Assembly (NCBI RefSeq): GCF_026151205.1
Contig: NC_087082.1
Span: forward strand, 12,201,365 to 12,265,364
Direction of reading: 5' to 3'
Source: Bolinopsis microptera
Lineage: Eukaryota > Ctenophora > Tentaculata > Lobata > Bolinopsidae
Length of the DNA: 64,000 nucleotides
In this document: piece after piece, positions 34,610-44,604 of the stretch
Layout of the letters: each line of letters begins with the position of its first letter
Numbering within the stretch: the stretch's first letter is position 1
Notes under the pieces: generated by a model
Database searches by the model: none
Seen by the model: the letters and a program-made list of their open reading frames with translations, nothing else
Told to the model about the DNA's origin: nothing
Made by a program: the position numbers and the translations under genes

Positions 34610-37213
34610 ATGATGAAGGTACTGGTATTAGCGCTGTGTCTCACGACCGTCTGGTCTCTGCAATGTTACCACTGTGACACGAAGGAGGACGATGTGACTG
34701 CTTGCGGCAAATCAGTCTGCAATGGTAAGTGAACTTAGGTTCAAGTTTCAATCAGTAACTGTAAGTAATAAACATACCTTATCGGTCATAATTATCACGG
34801 ACAAGTTTTTCACGGACCAAATTTTTCACGGACATAATTATTCACGCTCATAATTATTCACGCTAAGGTCTTTAGCGTGAAAGTAATGTCCGCGACATTT
34901 ATGACCGATAAGGTACTTGATCTAAAGTCACTGGTCTAACTCTATAGAGCTAAACTTACTACTCAAAATAGATCTGTGTTTATGTTTAAATTTTAATTAT
35001 TGTTTATCCTATAAATTATATTACGAGTGTTCTGATGGTTGATACCATTACTTTCAGGACTTAAAGCAGTGTGCTACAAAAGAGAGTATTCCTTTGACGA
35101 TGAAGATGAAGAGCAGTACGAGGAGCGGGGGTGTGTGGAGGATGAGAAGTTCCTAGGTAAATTCCGATAAAGTTAACCTACCTTTTTATAAGTTCCTAGG
35201 TAAATTCCGATAAAGTTAACCTACCTTTTTATAAGTTCCTAGGTAAATTCCGATAAAGTTAACCTACCTTTTTATAAGTTCCTAGGTAAATTCCGATAAA
35301 GTTAACCTACCTTTTTATAAGTTCCTAGGTAAATTCCGATAAATTTAACCTACCTTTTTATAGGTAAGTTCCTAGGTAAATTCCGATAAAGTTAACCTAC
35401 CTTTTATAAGTTCCTAGGTAAATTCCGATAAAGTTAACCTACCTTTTTATAAGTTCCTAGGTAAATTCCGATAAAGTTAACCTACCTTTTTATAAGTTCC
35501 TAGGTAAATTCCGATAAAGTTAACCTACCTTTTTATAAGTTCCTAGGTAAATTCCGATAAAGTTAACCTACCTTTTTATAAGTTCCTAGGTAAATTCCGA
35601 TAAAGTTAACCTACCTTTTTATAAGTTCCTAGGTAAAATCCGATAAAGTTAACCTACCTTTTTATAAGTTCCTAGGTAAACTCCGATAAAGTTAACCTAC
35701 CTTTTTATAAGTTCCTAGGTAAAATCCGATAAAGTTAACCTACCTTTTTATAAGTTCCTAGGTAAATTCCGATAAAGTTAACGTACCTTTTTATAAGTTC
35801 CTAGGTAAATTCCGATAAAGTTAACCTACCTTTTTATAAGTTCCTAGGTAAAATCCGATAAAGTTAACCTACCTTTTTATAAGTTTCTAGGTAAATTCCG
35901 ATAAAGTTAACGTACCTTTTTATATGAAAATGAGAAGTTCTTAGGTAAATTCCGATAAAGTTAACCTACCTTTTTATAAGTTCCTAGGTAAATTCCGATA
36001 AAGTTAACCTACCTTTTTATAAGTTCCTAGGTAAATTCCGATAAAGTTAACCTACCTTTTTATATGTTCCTAGGTAAATTCCGATAAAGTTAACCTACCT
36101 TTTTATAAGTTCCTAGGTAAATTCCGATAAAGTTAACCTACCTTTTTATAAGTTCCTAGGTAAATTCCGATAAAGTTAACCTACCTTTTTATAAGTTCAT
36201 AGGTAAATTCCGATAAAGTTAACCTACCTTTTTATAAGTTCCTAGGTAAATTCCGATAAAGTTAACCTACCTTTTTATAAGTTCCTAGGTAAATTCCGAT
36301 AAAGTTAACCTACCTTTTATAAGTTCCTAGGTAAAATCCGATAAAGTTAACCTACCTTTTTATAAGTTCCTAGGTAAATTCCGATAAAGTTAACCTACCT
36401 TTTTATATGAAAATGAGAAGTTCCTAGGTAAATTCCGATAAAGTTAACGTACCTTTTTATAAGTTCCTAGGTAAATTTCGATAAAGTTAACGTACCTTTT
36501 TATATGAAAATGAGAAGTTCCTAGGTAAATTCCGAGAAAGTTAACGTACCTTTTTATAAGTTCCTAGGTAAATTTTGATAAAGTTAACGTACCTTTTTAT
36601 AAGTTCCTAGGTAAATTCCGATAAATTTAACATACCTTTATATAAGTTCCTAGGTAAATTCTGATAAAGTTGACCTACCTTTTTATAAGTTCCTAGGTAA
36701 ATTTCGATAAAATTAACGTACCTTTTTATAAGTTCCTAGGTAAATTCCGATAAATTTAACATACCTTTATATAAGTTCCTAGGTAAATTCCGATAAAGTT
36801 AACCTACCTTTTTATAGGTTCCTAGGTAAATTCAGATAAAGTTAACGTGCCTTTTTATATGAAAATGTTTAAATAAGATTATGGATCAATTAAGCAATTA
36901 GTAACTAGTAAGCACTTTGGGAATGTGAAACAACAACTATTATTAGTAAATTAGTAACGTCAACCAGAGTCCTGCCAAATGTATCTACAATAATGATGAT
37001 TTACTACATGATTTATCTAACTACAGCACACAAGTACGATAATGATAATTTACCATTACAGACGGTACATGCGACACCACGCTGGATACTCTGATGGATG
37101 ATGTTGACAGTTGTAAGATCTATACTTGTGCTGACAATAGATGCAACTCCTCCAACACCTTCGCCGCCTCCGTATCACTCCTCTCCGTTCTAATTGCATC
37201 CATCCTTCTTTGA
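34610..37213 (+). CDS. Ly6/uPAR-type GPI-anchored three-finger protein, three exons
   Basis: Exons 34610-34724, 35058-35156 and 37062-37213 join in phases 1 and 1 and encode 121 residues. The signal peptide (MMKVLVLALCLTTVWS; a second ATG at 34613 is equally usable) is followed by LQCYHC, the classic Ly6 opening. Further landmarks are CGKSVC, VCYKRE, GCVEDEKF and the family's closing motif CKIYTCADNRCN, then a GPI-signal tail (SVSLLSVLIASILL). It is a cell-surface protein. An acidic loop (DDEDEEQYEE) is unusual. It differs from the three reverse-strand Ly6 genes in exon number and keeps the canonical CN end. Intron 1 contains a 137-bp MITE (34777-34913). Intron 2 contains the 43-bp minisatellite, whose unit begins within the last bases of exon 2. 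A possible poly(A) signal, ATTAAA, is at 37343. Confidence 0.88.
34777..34913. mobile_element. MITE flanked by TA, in intron 1 of the Ly6 gene
   Basis: The terminal inverted repeats CCTTATCGGTCATAA and TTATGACCGATAAGG are perfect over 15 bp and are flanked by TA on both sides, as left by Tc1/mariner-type transposases. The total is 137 bp, non-coding. The ends resemble those of the element at 60713-61510 (CCTTACTCGGGATTAT). Confidence 0.8.
35147..36862 (+). repeat. 43-bp minisatellite, about 40 copies, containing the exon 2 splice donor
   Basis: The unit runs AAGTTCCTAG, GTAAATTCCG, ATAAAGTTAA, CCTACCTTTTTAT. The first unit overlaps the end of exon 2 (AAGTTCCTAG, 35147-35156) and its splice donor (GTAAAT), so nearly every copy repeats the exon-intron border. 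A few copies near the 3' end carry the longer exon-like text ATGAGAAGTTCCTAG. Copies are about 95% alike, with single-base variants (TTAACGTACC, AATTTCG), which points to recent expansion. Confidence 0.95.
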
Positions 37214-38590
37214 AATGAACGCTGCTCAATTAAATGATTCTCTTTTGTAACAAAAACGAGGGTCAATGTTCTGAGAAACTGTCTATAGATATACTGATAT
37301 ATATGATTAAGTTTATGGTTCTTAATTGTTCTTTTTTTCATTATTAAAGTATTAATTTGTCGTATCTTACTGAAAAGAAGTTTTTTCATTTGTTCATGTA
37401 CCGCCAAATACACAACATCAAGTCAAAAGGTAACGCGTGCTTATGATGACTGCCAAAGTTACTCCATATTTTTGTATTAGACTAACAGGTGAGTTTCAAA
37501 CAGTGTTTATATATTGCAACAGCTGGAAGGAATTTAAGATCTTCATTTATGTTTAGACAAATTTGGGTTGTTATGGGTTTAACACTTTAACAGTTAAGTC
37601 CCATTTCAAATATCAAAGCGGAACTTTTCTATCATGGATGTTGGTTATATGAAAGTTTTTATCCTGTTAAATGACACATTGGATGGGACATTCCATAAAA
37701 AAATGGATCTTGCCGGATATCAATTTACTATCCAGTTAGCCGGATTCTGCCGGACCAAAACCGGTGTTTGGAGGGTAAAATATAAGGCAGCCGGAACTTG
37801 CCGGAAAATTTAAATGTTTATCCTTATTTTTAGATATTTGTCATTATCATGTGGAATTACACAATAAGATAGTGTTTACAGTCTAACTAATAGTTCTCGT
37901 GCCCCACCTAAAAATTTTTAGCTAATTTCCGTTCAATCTTCAACCAAATGAAAGTCATAATTGAAATTCTGATAGGCAAGCAGCAAGTTGACTGAGCACT
38001 TGTTGCAACGTGCATACGGGGTCCCACATTCCTCTGAGTAGTATGACCAGACCGATGATGTTTTCTGTTTAGCAGTAGACATTATACATTATAGCCAAGG
38101 TTTATATATCAAATCAACGATCTACAAGCAGTACGTAGCAACGAATTACGAGAGCAGGCATTAGAAATTGAGACAGGCGTGCAGATTAATTATTCGAGCT
38201 TATGAGAGCACCTGGTATCTTTTTTGATAGTTTAAATAACCTCAGTAACTTTATTGAACACATCACGTCATCGCAAGACATATTTGAACACATCACGTGA
38301 CACGTCATCACAGGACATTGATCAACAGCATCCGATATTTTGCTAACAACAATGATGAACTTTGCCTTGTTAGCCGCACTTTTCAGAACTGGGTACGCTG
38401 ACATCTTCATGACATACCCTTAAGGATCTAGCAACAGACTGAACGAGAATTCAGTGAAAAGGAAGATTGGAAACCGACTGTCATTGGTCATGTTCGGCTC
38501 CCTTCATTATAAACGTACGCCTGTATTAATGCGCGGCATTTCATCGCAGTTTTCATTGCAATGTAGGTGTAATATCGCAATTAAATGTTA
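37214..38590. other. Intergenic, nothing recognised
   Basis: Holds the 3' UTR of the Ly6 gene and AT-rich sequence. About 37700-37805 has repeated GCCGG motifs (TTGCCGGATAT, TTGCCGGAAA) and may be an old repeat. CACGTG occurs at 38286. Confidence 0.5.
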
Positions 38591-40003
38591 CAGGGTGTTT
38601 CGAGACTCGTGTCCAAATTTAAAATTTTAATTTTTAATTTTATGAAGGAGCAAAATTAGATGCAATCGGTTTTAAAATGCTGGTTATACCTTACATTTTA
38701 GTTATCTCTCACATATTCGTTTCAAAACTCATCTTTTCGCAAATTTGTATCCTTTCGAAATTTTCTTCGAAAAAATGTCAAAATCTGGCATATCAGACGA
38801 AATGAGAGTAGACATGGTCAAGCTTTTTTATGTCAACGGAAGTAGTTGGACTGCTGCTAGGAGGGCACTTTCAAAGAAATACAGTAATGCAGGCAGGAAA
38901 ATTCATCTTAGGACTATTCAGCGACAAGTGACGAAATTTGAGAGAGAATTGACTCTCAGAAGGAAACCAACAGGTGGGGGTGCAAAAACGGCAGTTAATG
39001 AGAAAAACATCAAAAAAGTCGACCAAATCCTTGACAAAAGCCCTCGACGTTCTGTAAGGAACATCGCTAAGAGAACTAAGCTATCTACCACAACCTTTTG
39101 GAGGATCTTGAGAAAGGAGTTGGGCAAATACCCATACAAAATTCAGATGTTGCAAGAACAGACGGCAGCCAACAAGCAGCAAAGAGTGGACTTTGCCAAG
39201 CAATTTGCTAGCAAAATTGAGTCTGATCAAAACTTTTTGAAGAACCTTATTGTCTCCGATGAAGCTCACTTCCAACTATCAGGGTGGGTTAATACTCAGA
39301 ATGCCCGAATCTGGTCAGATAAGCAACCCTATGCCACCGTGGAAGGTCCAAAAACCAGAGAAAAGGTGACTGTTTGGATGGGCCTCAGTTACCATGGTGT
39401 CTTCGGACCCCACTTTTTCGAGAATGAAGAAGAGAAGGCAGAGACGATAAGGACAGCAAATTACATTACTATGTTGCGTGGAAAAGTTATCCCAGTACTT
39501 AAAAGGAAAAAAAATACTTGATTCCTGTATATTCCAACAAGACGGGGCCCCTCCACACTGTTCGCACGAAAGTTTGGCTTGGCTGAAGGAGCATTTTGGG
39601 GAAAGACTGATATCGAGGAGAGCTGAGTTCAGCTGGCCTCCCTACAGCCCTGACCTGAATCCGGCCGATTTCTTTTTGTGGGGCTATCTGAAAGAACGTG
39701 TCTATTCAGACCCAGTCCCACAAACAGTAGATGAGCTAAAAAACAATATCCGAAGGGAGGCTAAAAAGTTAAAAATTGACATGGTAAAACGTGCAATAGA
39801 CAATATGCTTCCGAGGGTTCAAAACCTTCTATGCAGAAAGGGGGCTTGGTTCGAAAAATTGTTGAAATATTAGATTTATTTTTGTTATGTATTTTAAAAT
39901 GTAATAATTTGTCTACAATTTAAAACAAAAATTAGACCGTTTGTCTCATTTTTTAGATTTTGAGAGCCATTCGAAATTTGGACAGGAGTCTCGAAACACC
40001 CTG
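38591..40003 (+). mobile_element. Near-complete Tc1/mariner-superfamily element (1413 bp)
   Basis: Terminal inverted repeats start CAGGGTGTTTCGAGACTC on the left (38591) and end GAGTCTCGAAACACCCTG on the right (40003), imperfect beyond 18 bp. TA dinucleotides flank both ends (38589-38590 and 40004-40005), the expected target duplication. It holds one transposase gene with a single frame break. Confidence 0.92.
38775..39873 (+). pseudogene. Mariner-type transposase, one frame-shift
   Basis: The protein that moves the flanking element by cut and paste. The first ATG in the frame is at 38775 (MSKSGISDEM). The N-terminal part is a helix-turn-helix region (about residues 5-110), followed by the DDE/D catalytic domain. 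The first acid lies in VSDEAHF, the second in FQQDGAPPH and the third in SPDLNPADFFLWG. From the second Asp to the final Asp of NPAD there are 41 residues. The frame changes in a run of eight A at 39507-39514. One base too many separates the first 248 codons from the last 120. All catalytic residues are otherwise kept, so inactivation is recent or is a sequencing artefact. Nothing suggests a host function. Confidence 0.9.
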
Positions 40004-40437
40004 TATGTATGTACTACGGCTTTATTGTAAAGGAGAAAGAAGAAAGAGAAGAACTAAATCAGGAGCTTTTAAGATTTCCCATTTGAAATATGTTGGATTA
40101 AAAAGTACATATTAGTAGTACTACTTGTTGTATTTTTTTCAGAATGATTAGGTTTATATAGTTATTAATATCGAGAATAAGTAAAAGCAATATTTATTTT
40201 TATCTCCGAATAGTCCAATATTTGTATACAATATGAGTTATCATTCTAGCTTTTTAAAATCCCAATGAGTCAATCAATTACTGAACGAAAAATTATAAGA
40301 TAAACTAAAAAATGTCTTTTTAAAATCAATCAATACCGACAACCATTTTATTTTGTGAATCAAACACTACAGCTGCTCGTACCATCGCCTATGAATCATT
40401 AATTTACAGAGAGGGGACAGAACATTATTCCTTGTAT

Positions 40438-41314
40438 TTAAAGAGCGAGAGCAGTGGTGAGTGCGACTAATAGAGATGAGATGGTGAGAGTGCTGGTTCC
40501 ACTGAACCATTCATCAGTCTCACACAGATCCATTTCACAATACTGGTCTTCACCTGCAGGGGCATCTTTATTAAAAATGGTGTATTTTAAAAGCATGACA
40601 GTGAATACTGTGAGCAGTTTAGACTTAAATCAAGACTTCGCGAAAGATGCTTGATTATTTGTTATGGAACAAATAGAGAGAGATTTATTAAGCTAAGTCG
40701 GTGACTTACATGAGCCCCACACGCCTCTTCCAAGAGTTTTCTCGAGCCAAGAACAGGTCCAGCCAACAGGATTGTAGTGGTCCAGCTTGTCCGTGCACCC
40801 TCGGGATGTCACCAGTACTTTCTTTGCGTTGTAATTTACCCTGGGTGTTTATACTTTTATATAGATTGTTGTGACTTGAATTATAACTCAATCGGATGAT
40901 TCTGAGTCACGAAGAAGTCCGTAGAGACTGGAAATTCTCCAGTGGATAAGTCTTGAGTTATGAGGTAGAAGATTATAGGATATTATCGCTTTATGCGGTA
41001 TCAGATACTTACGTCGCATTGGAACTGAAGCATCTATCGTAGTAGTTGGGGCACTCGAACTCTGCTGCATCTTCGTTAGAACAAGTTGGAAGATCTGGAA
41101 AAAAAGAAGAGTTATCAAAACTAATTTTCAAGGTTTCAATTAAAATAGGTAACGAAAATAGTATCAGCTAAGGAAATAGGAGGAGGCATTTCTCACTGTA
41201 TTGCTCCAAGGCGTCATCACTGAAGTTCTCGCTGTCAGATTGGATGCACTTCCAACACTTCCTATTCGCTTCAACAGCACAAACTACGAGAGTAAGCACC
41301 AACAAGACTTTCAT
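40438..41314 (-). CDS. Ly6/uPAR-type GPI-anchored three-finger protein (copy 2)
   Basis: Four exons, 41314-41197, 41094-41013, 40840-40710 and 40553-40438, in phases 1, 2, 1, encode 148 residues. It has a signal peptide (MKVLLVLTLVVCAVEA), the opening RKCWKC, then TCSNEDAAEFEC, RCF, SRGC and GWTC. It closes with SCEDQYCEMDLCET, and a hydrophobic GPI signal tail follows (LTISSLLVALTTALAL). The final Cys is followed by Glu rather than the usual Asn, as in the other reverse-strand copies where this position varies. The exon plan equals that of the genes at 23500 and 43795. Five CACGTG sites in tandem lie 314-425 bp upstream of the ATG. Surface location is likely. Ligand unknown. Confidence 0.87.
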
Positions 41315-41627
41315 ATTGTAACCTCAAGTGAGCTGAGAGAAGATGGTTAGCATATTGAATCAGATAGACGTAGGAACAAAAAATAAATTATCTTCAATAA
41401 TTGTTCAAATCGTGAAATGGAAAGAACTTTTGCATTTAGATCTAAGGCCGTTCACAATAGAACTTATAAGACTAGCAACAAGGCCTCGAATAGATATTCC
41501 TGTCAACAATTGGAACGAAAAGGTATGTCAACTTCTAAAAGCTGGGTAAAATTGCCACAATAATCAATATCCAAGACATGGCGTGTTCAGCTGTCTACAT
41601 TACAACATTTTGTGAGCAAGTAGTACT

Positions 41628-41739
41628 CACGTGATCGCAGTCCTAACAGTGGTCACGTGATCGCAGTCCTAACAGTGGTCACGTGATCGCAGTATAACTG
41701 TGGTCACGTGATCGCAGTATAACTAACAGTGGTCACGTG
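41628..41739. promoter_or_regulatory. Five tandem TCACGTGATCGCAGT sites upstream of Ly6 copy 2
   Basis: CACGTG starts at 41628, 41654, 41680, 41705 and 41734, each within TCACGTGATCGCAGT and spaced 25-29 bp apart. TCACGTGA is the optimal core for MITF/TFE-type bHLH-Zip factors (M-box/CLEAR-like). The array runs 314-425 bp upstream of the start codon at 41314. It is either a multimerised enhancer or a chance minisatellite. Confidence 0.6.
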
Positions 41740-41760
41740 ATCGCAGTATAACTAACAGTG

Positions 41761-43794
41761 TCAACACAGATATCTCTCCCGGAAGTTTTCACGTTAAAAA
41801 AACACTCGCTTTGAACTTCATTGTTATCAAGCTTAATATAGAGCCCACAGACCCGCCCAGTGTTTGTGGTTTGGTAGAATAACAAACCGTTACTTTCTGG
41901 GTGCTACCGGAATGTAGCACGTTTTTAGTAAAACTGAAAAACTCGTGACTCGTCAATCTGAAAAAATGGCAAATAATTTGCTTTATCAGGATTTTTGTAA
42001 AAGTCTACACTATAATATCTGACCACGAACATCAAAGTCATCGTGATGAGTAATGGCCAATGTCATATATCGAGCCACTCATAATGGATCGCAATAAGCA
42101 ATTAACGTGAAATTCCCTTTTTATTCGTATTTCGTACCTCTCATCGGTCTATAACTTTCAATTTCCATCGCCAAGACTACAAGTCCATGCAATTGGTTTT
42201 AATGCACGTCAGTCGTCAATATCTATCGCCATGGACATTATTAACTTTATAAAACAGTCCTTCTAAGATCATTAAAACTTTCGCACAATATTCAGCTTCA
42301 AGTACCTCAATCATGCAGGCTTTTCGTCAAACTTACCTCACTGATTGGTCACTGCGGTCAATAATTCAGTAAAAACTGTACAATTTTGGTCAAGGTAAAC
42401 AGCTTTCATTTGGAAATTTTTTTAAATGTCTCCAGGTTCTATATTCTGATGATTTTCCGTTTATAAAAGCATTCTTATGTAATCTATTAACTTTCAGTGC
42501 AGTACCTCATTCGTGTCTCTTTCCTTCGACAGTGAACTCACTTATAAGTCATTGAAGAAAATTCCATCAAAACAGTGTAATTTGGGTCACAGAAAGTTGA
42601 TATTTGAAAATTTCCTACTGGTAGGACATTTTTATGATTTTCCTTTCTTCAACGTTTTCTCCGGATATTTAGCTTCCACTTCCAGTACCTCGATCATGAC
42701 TTTTTTTCGCTGGCACACTTGAATGATCGGTCACTGGTCAAAAATAAAGTCAAAACTGTGACATTTCGGTCAAGCAAACGGCAGAAAAGCTTCCATTCAA
42801 AAATCTTCCAAAATGTCTCCTTCTATTCTATAAATGATTTTCCGTTTAACAAAGCTTTTGTCGCTAATTTAGCTTTCAGTACCTCAATCGTGTCTAGAGC
42901 AATCCACAGTGAACTCACTAGCGGGTCATCGGATAAAAATTGAATCAAAACAGTAAAATTTGGCTGATTATATCTGACAAGTTTCATGATTTTCCTTTCA
43001 TAACATACCTATATAAAGATACAGTAACAGTAACATTTATCCTTCGGTGGCCCTAAATAACCTTATCTTCTTTATATCCCTACACATCCTTGACTTCAAA
43101 ATTACTAAGATAACAACCTATCACGGTGATATACTAAAATGCGATGTTCTCCGCCTTCCGGGCACTGTATCAGATATAAAGGGATCAAATACGTAGGGCT
43201 ACTGTAGGACTTAAAGTTCTATCGACCTCATGTTCTAATCGTTTAGTCTGTCAACTTAGAGGTAATTTTAATTCAATCAGAGGAACTATAAAGACCTTCA
43301 ATATAAGGGGCCAAATAAGGGGTATATATTTCTAGAACGGTGAACGTTACGGTTTTTGTTTTTAAATTCTTTTGGGCATTTATAGCCACTTGATCAACGA
43401 AGCTGGAGAGTTTATTTTCACGGAAAATGGATCATCCCCCTTTTGATAGCCTTCTTTAATGGCATGTAGGAGACCCAACAGGCTTTTTTTGAGGAAGATA
43501 TGATTTTAAATCAATCGTGCGTGGTGAATTTCTTTTTATAGTACAAATTAAATCCATATTTATTGTTTACATCAGAATTAGATTTTAGGTAAAACATTAT
43601 TAAAAAGTAAACTAGTCTGATAAATATTTAACTGTACAATATCGGTCATAGGTAAATAAATGTATATCAATCTCTCTTATAGTATTATAGTTATAGTTAT
43701 AGCTTCAATTTCAGCAAAGTCTCATTTTCAGTTGGTCTAAAAATATTCTTGACAAGATCTCAGCAAGTTATCCTAGAAACACAAATGAGTTGAT
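41761..43794. other. Intergenic with repeats, no gene recognised
   Basis: No exon chain seen. It contains the second locus of the interspersed repeat (42290-43010). The rest is AT-rich. Confidence 0.5.
42290..43010. repeat. Second locus of the 22-kb interspersed repeat
   Basis: Diverged blocks recall 22230-22990: CTCACTGATTGGTCACTG, TTTTCTCCGGATATTTAGC, AGTACCTCAATCGTGTCT, CCTACTGGTAGGACATT and GCAGAAAAGCTTCC. At least two internal copies follow each other, as at the first locus. The small open frames are by-products. Confidence 0.65.
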
Positions 43795-44604
43795 CTACAA
43801 GTGGTAGTAGAAGACTGCTGCAAGAAGGGCAGCAGACAAGAGAAGGGTAGTGCTTGAGTTACAATCATCATCGTCACAGTACATGTCTTCACCTGAGGAA
43901 AGGGAGATGTTAATATTTTGATAAAGATAAGTTCGAACAGATAGCATTTGACATCGTTCGAATTTTGCTCAGAAACTGTTTCAATTATAATTCAAGAATG
44001 TTACAATATGAGAAGTAAAATAAACAGTACGTACATGCATTGAACGTGTATTTGGTGTCGGTTTTAAGAACGTATTTGAGATTGGAACAGTCGTACTCAA
44101 CAGTTGACGGGTTGTCCTTCTTACTGCAACCCCTGGACGTTATGTTCCCCGTCTTTTCACCCCACGTGTATCTGAGGAGACTCTTTATTTTACCTTTTCA
44201 CAAGCATTTATTTAATTGGTTTATACTAGACTCGAATCTCGACGAATGATTAGACTTCGATATAATCTTGACTCACTTGAGCTCAGTATCGAAGCAAGTA
44301 TCGAACCCCTCTCCACACACCTTGCTTACATCAGCAGCCAGGCAGTGTCTTCTTATAGCTGGATCTGAAGGTGGAGAGATCGCTTTTAATTTTAATTTTA
44401 GATTATATCATATTTCCAACAAAGTATTCTCACATATCTATGCTGCTTACTAAATATTATTTGTACCGTAAACATTTGGTTGTACCTACCAGCACTTTCG
44501 ATGAGCCCATTAACAGTGGGGTCGTTCAAGTTCGACTCCAGGCAGACATGGCAGTTGAGGCCATAACAAGCTGAGATCAATACTGCAAACACAACTAACT
44601 TCAT
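43795..44604 (-). CDS. Ly6/uPAR-type GPI-anchored three-finger protein (copy 3)
   Basis: Four exons, 44604-44490, 44364-44277, 44171-44035 and 43892-43795, in phases 1, 2, 1, encode 145 residues. It starts with a signal peptide (MKLVVFAVLISACYG) and the Ly6 opening LNCHVC. Other landmarks are HCLAADVSKVCG, TCF, SRGCSKKD and YDC. The C-terminal motif ACEDMYCDDDDCNSS keeps the canonical CN, and a GPI signal tail follows (TLLLSAALLAAVFYYHL). An acidic DDDD stretch sits between the last two cysteines. It is closest to copy 2 in the SRGC and CED blocks. Three CACGTG sites lie 433-580 bp upstream. It is expected on the outer membrane face. Partner unknown. Confidence 0.88.

Noticed and set aside
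35147-36862. CRISPR-like array
   Set aside because: The units are contiguous 43-bp tandem copies without unique spacers, in an animal intron.
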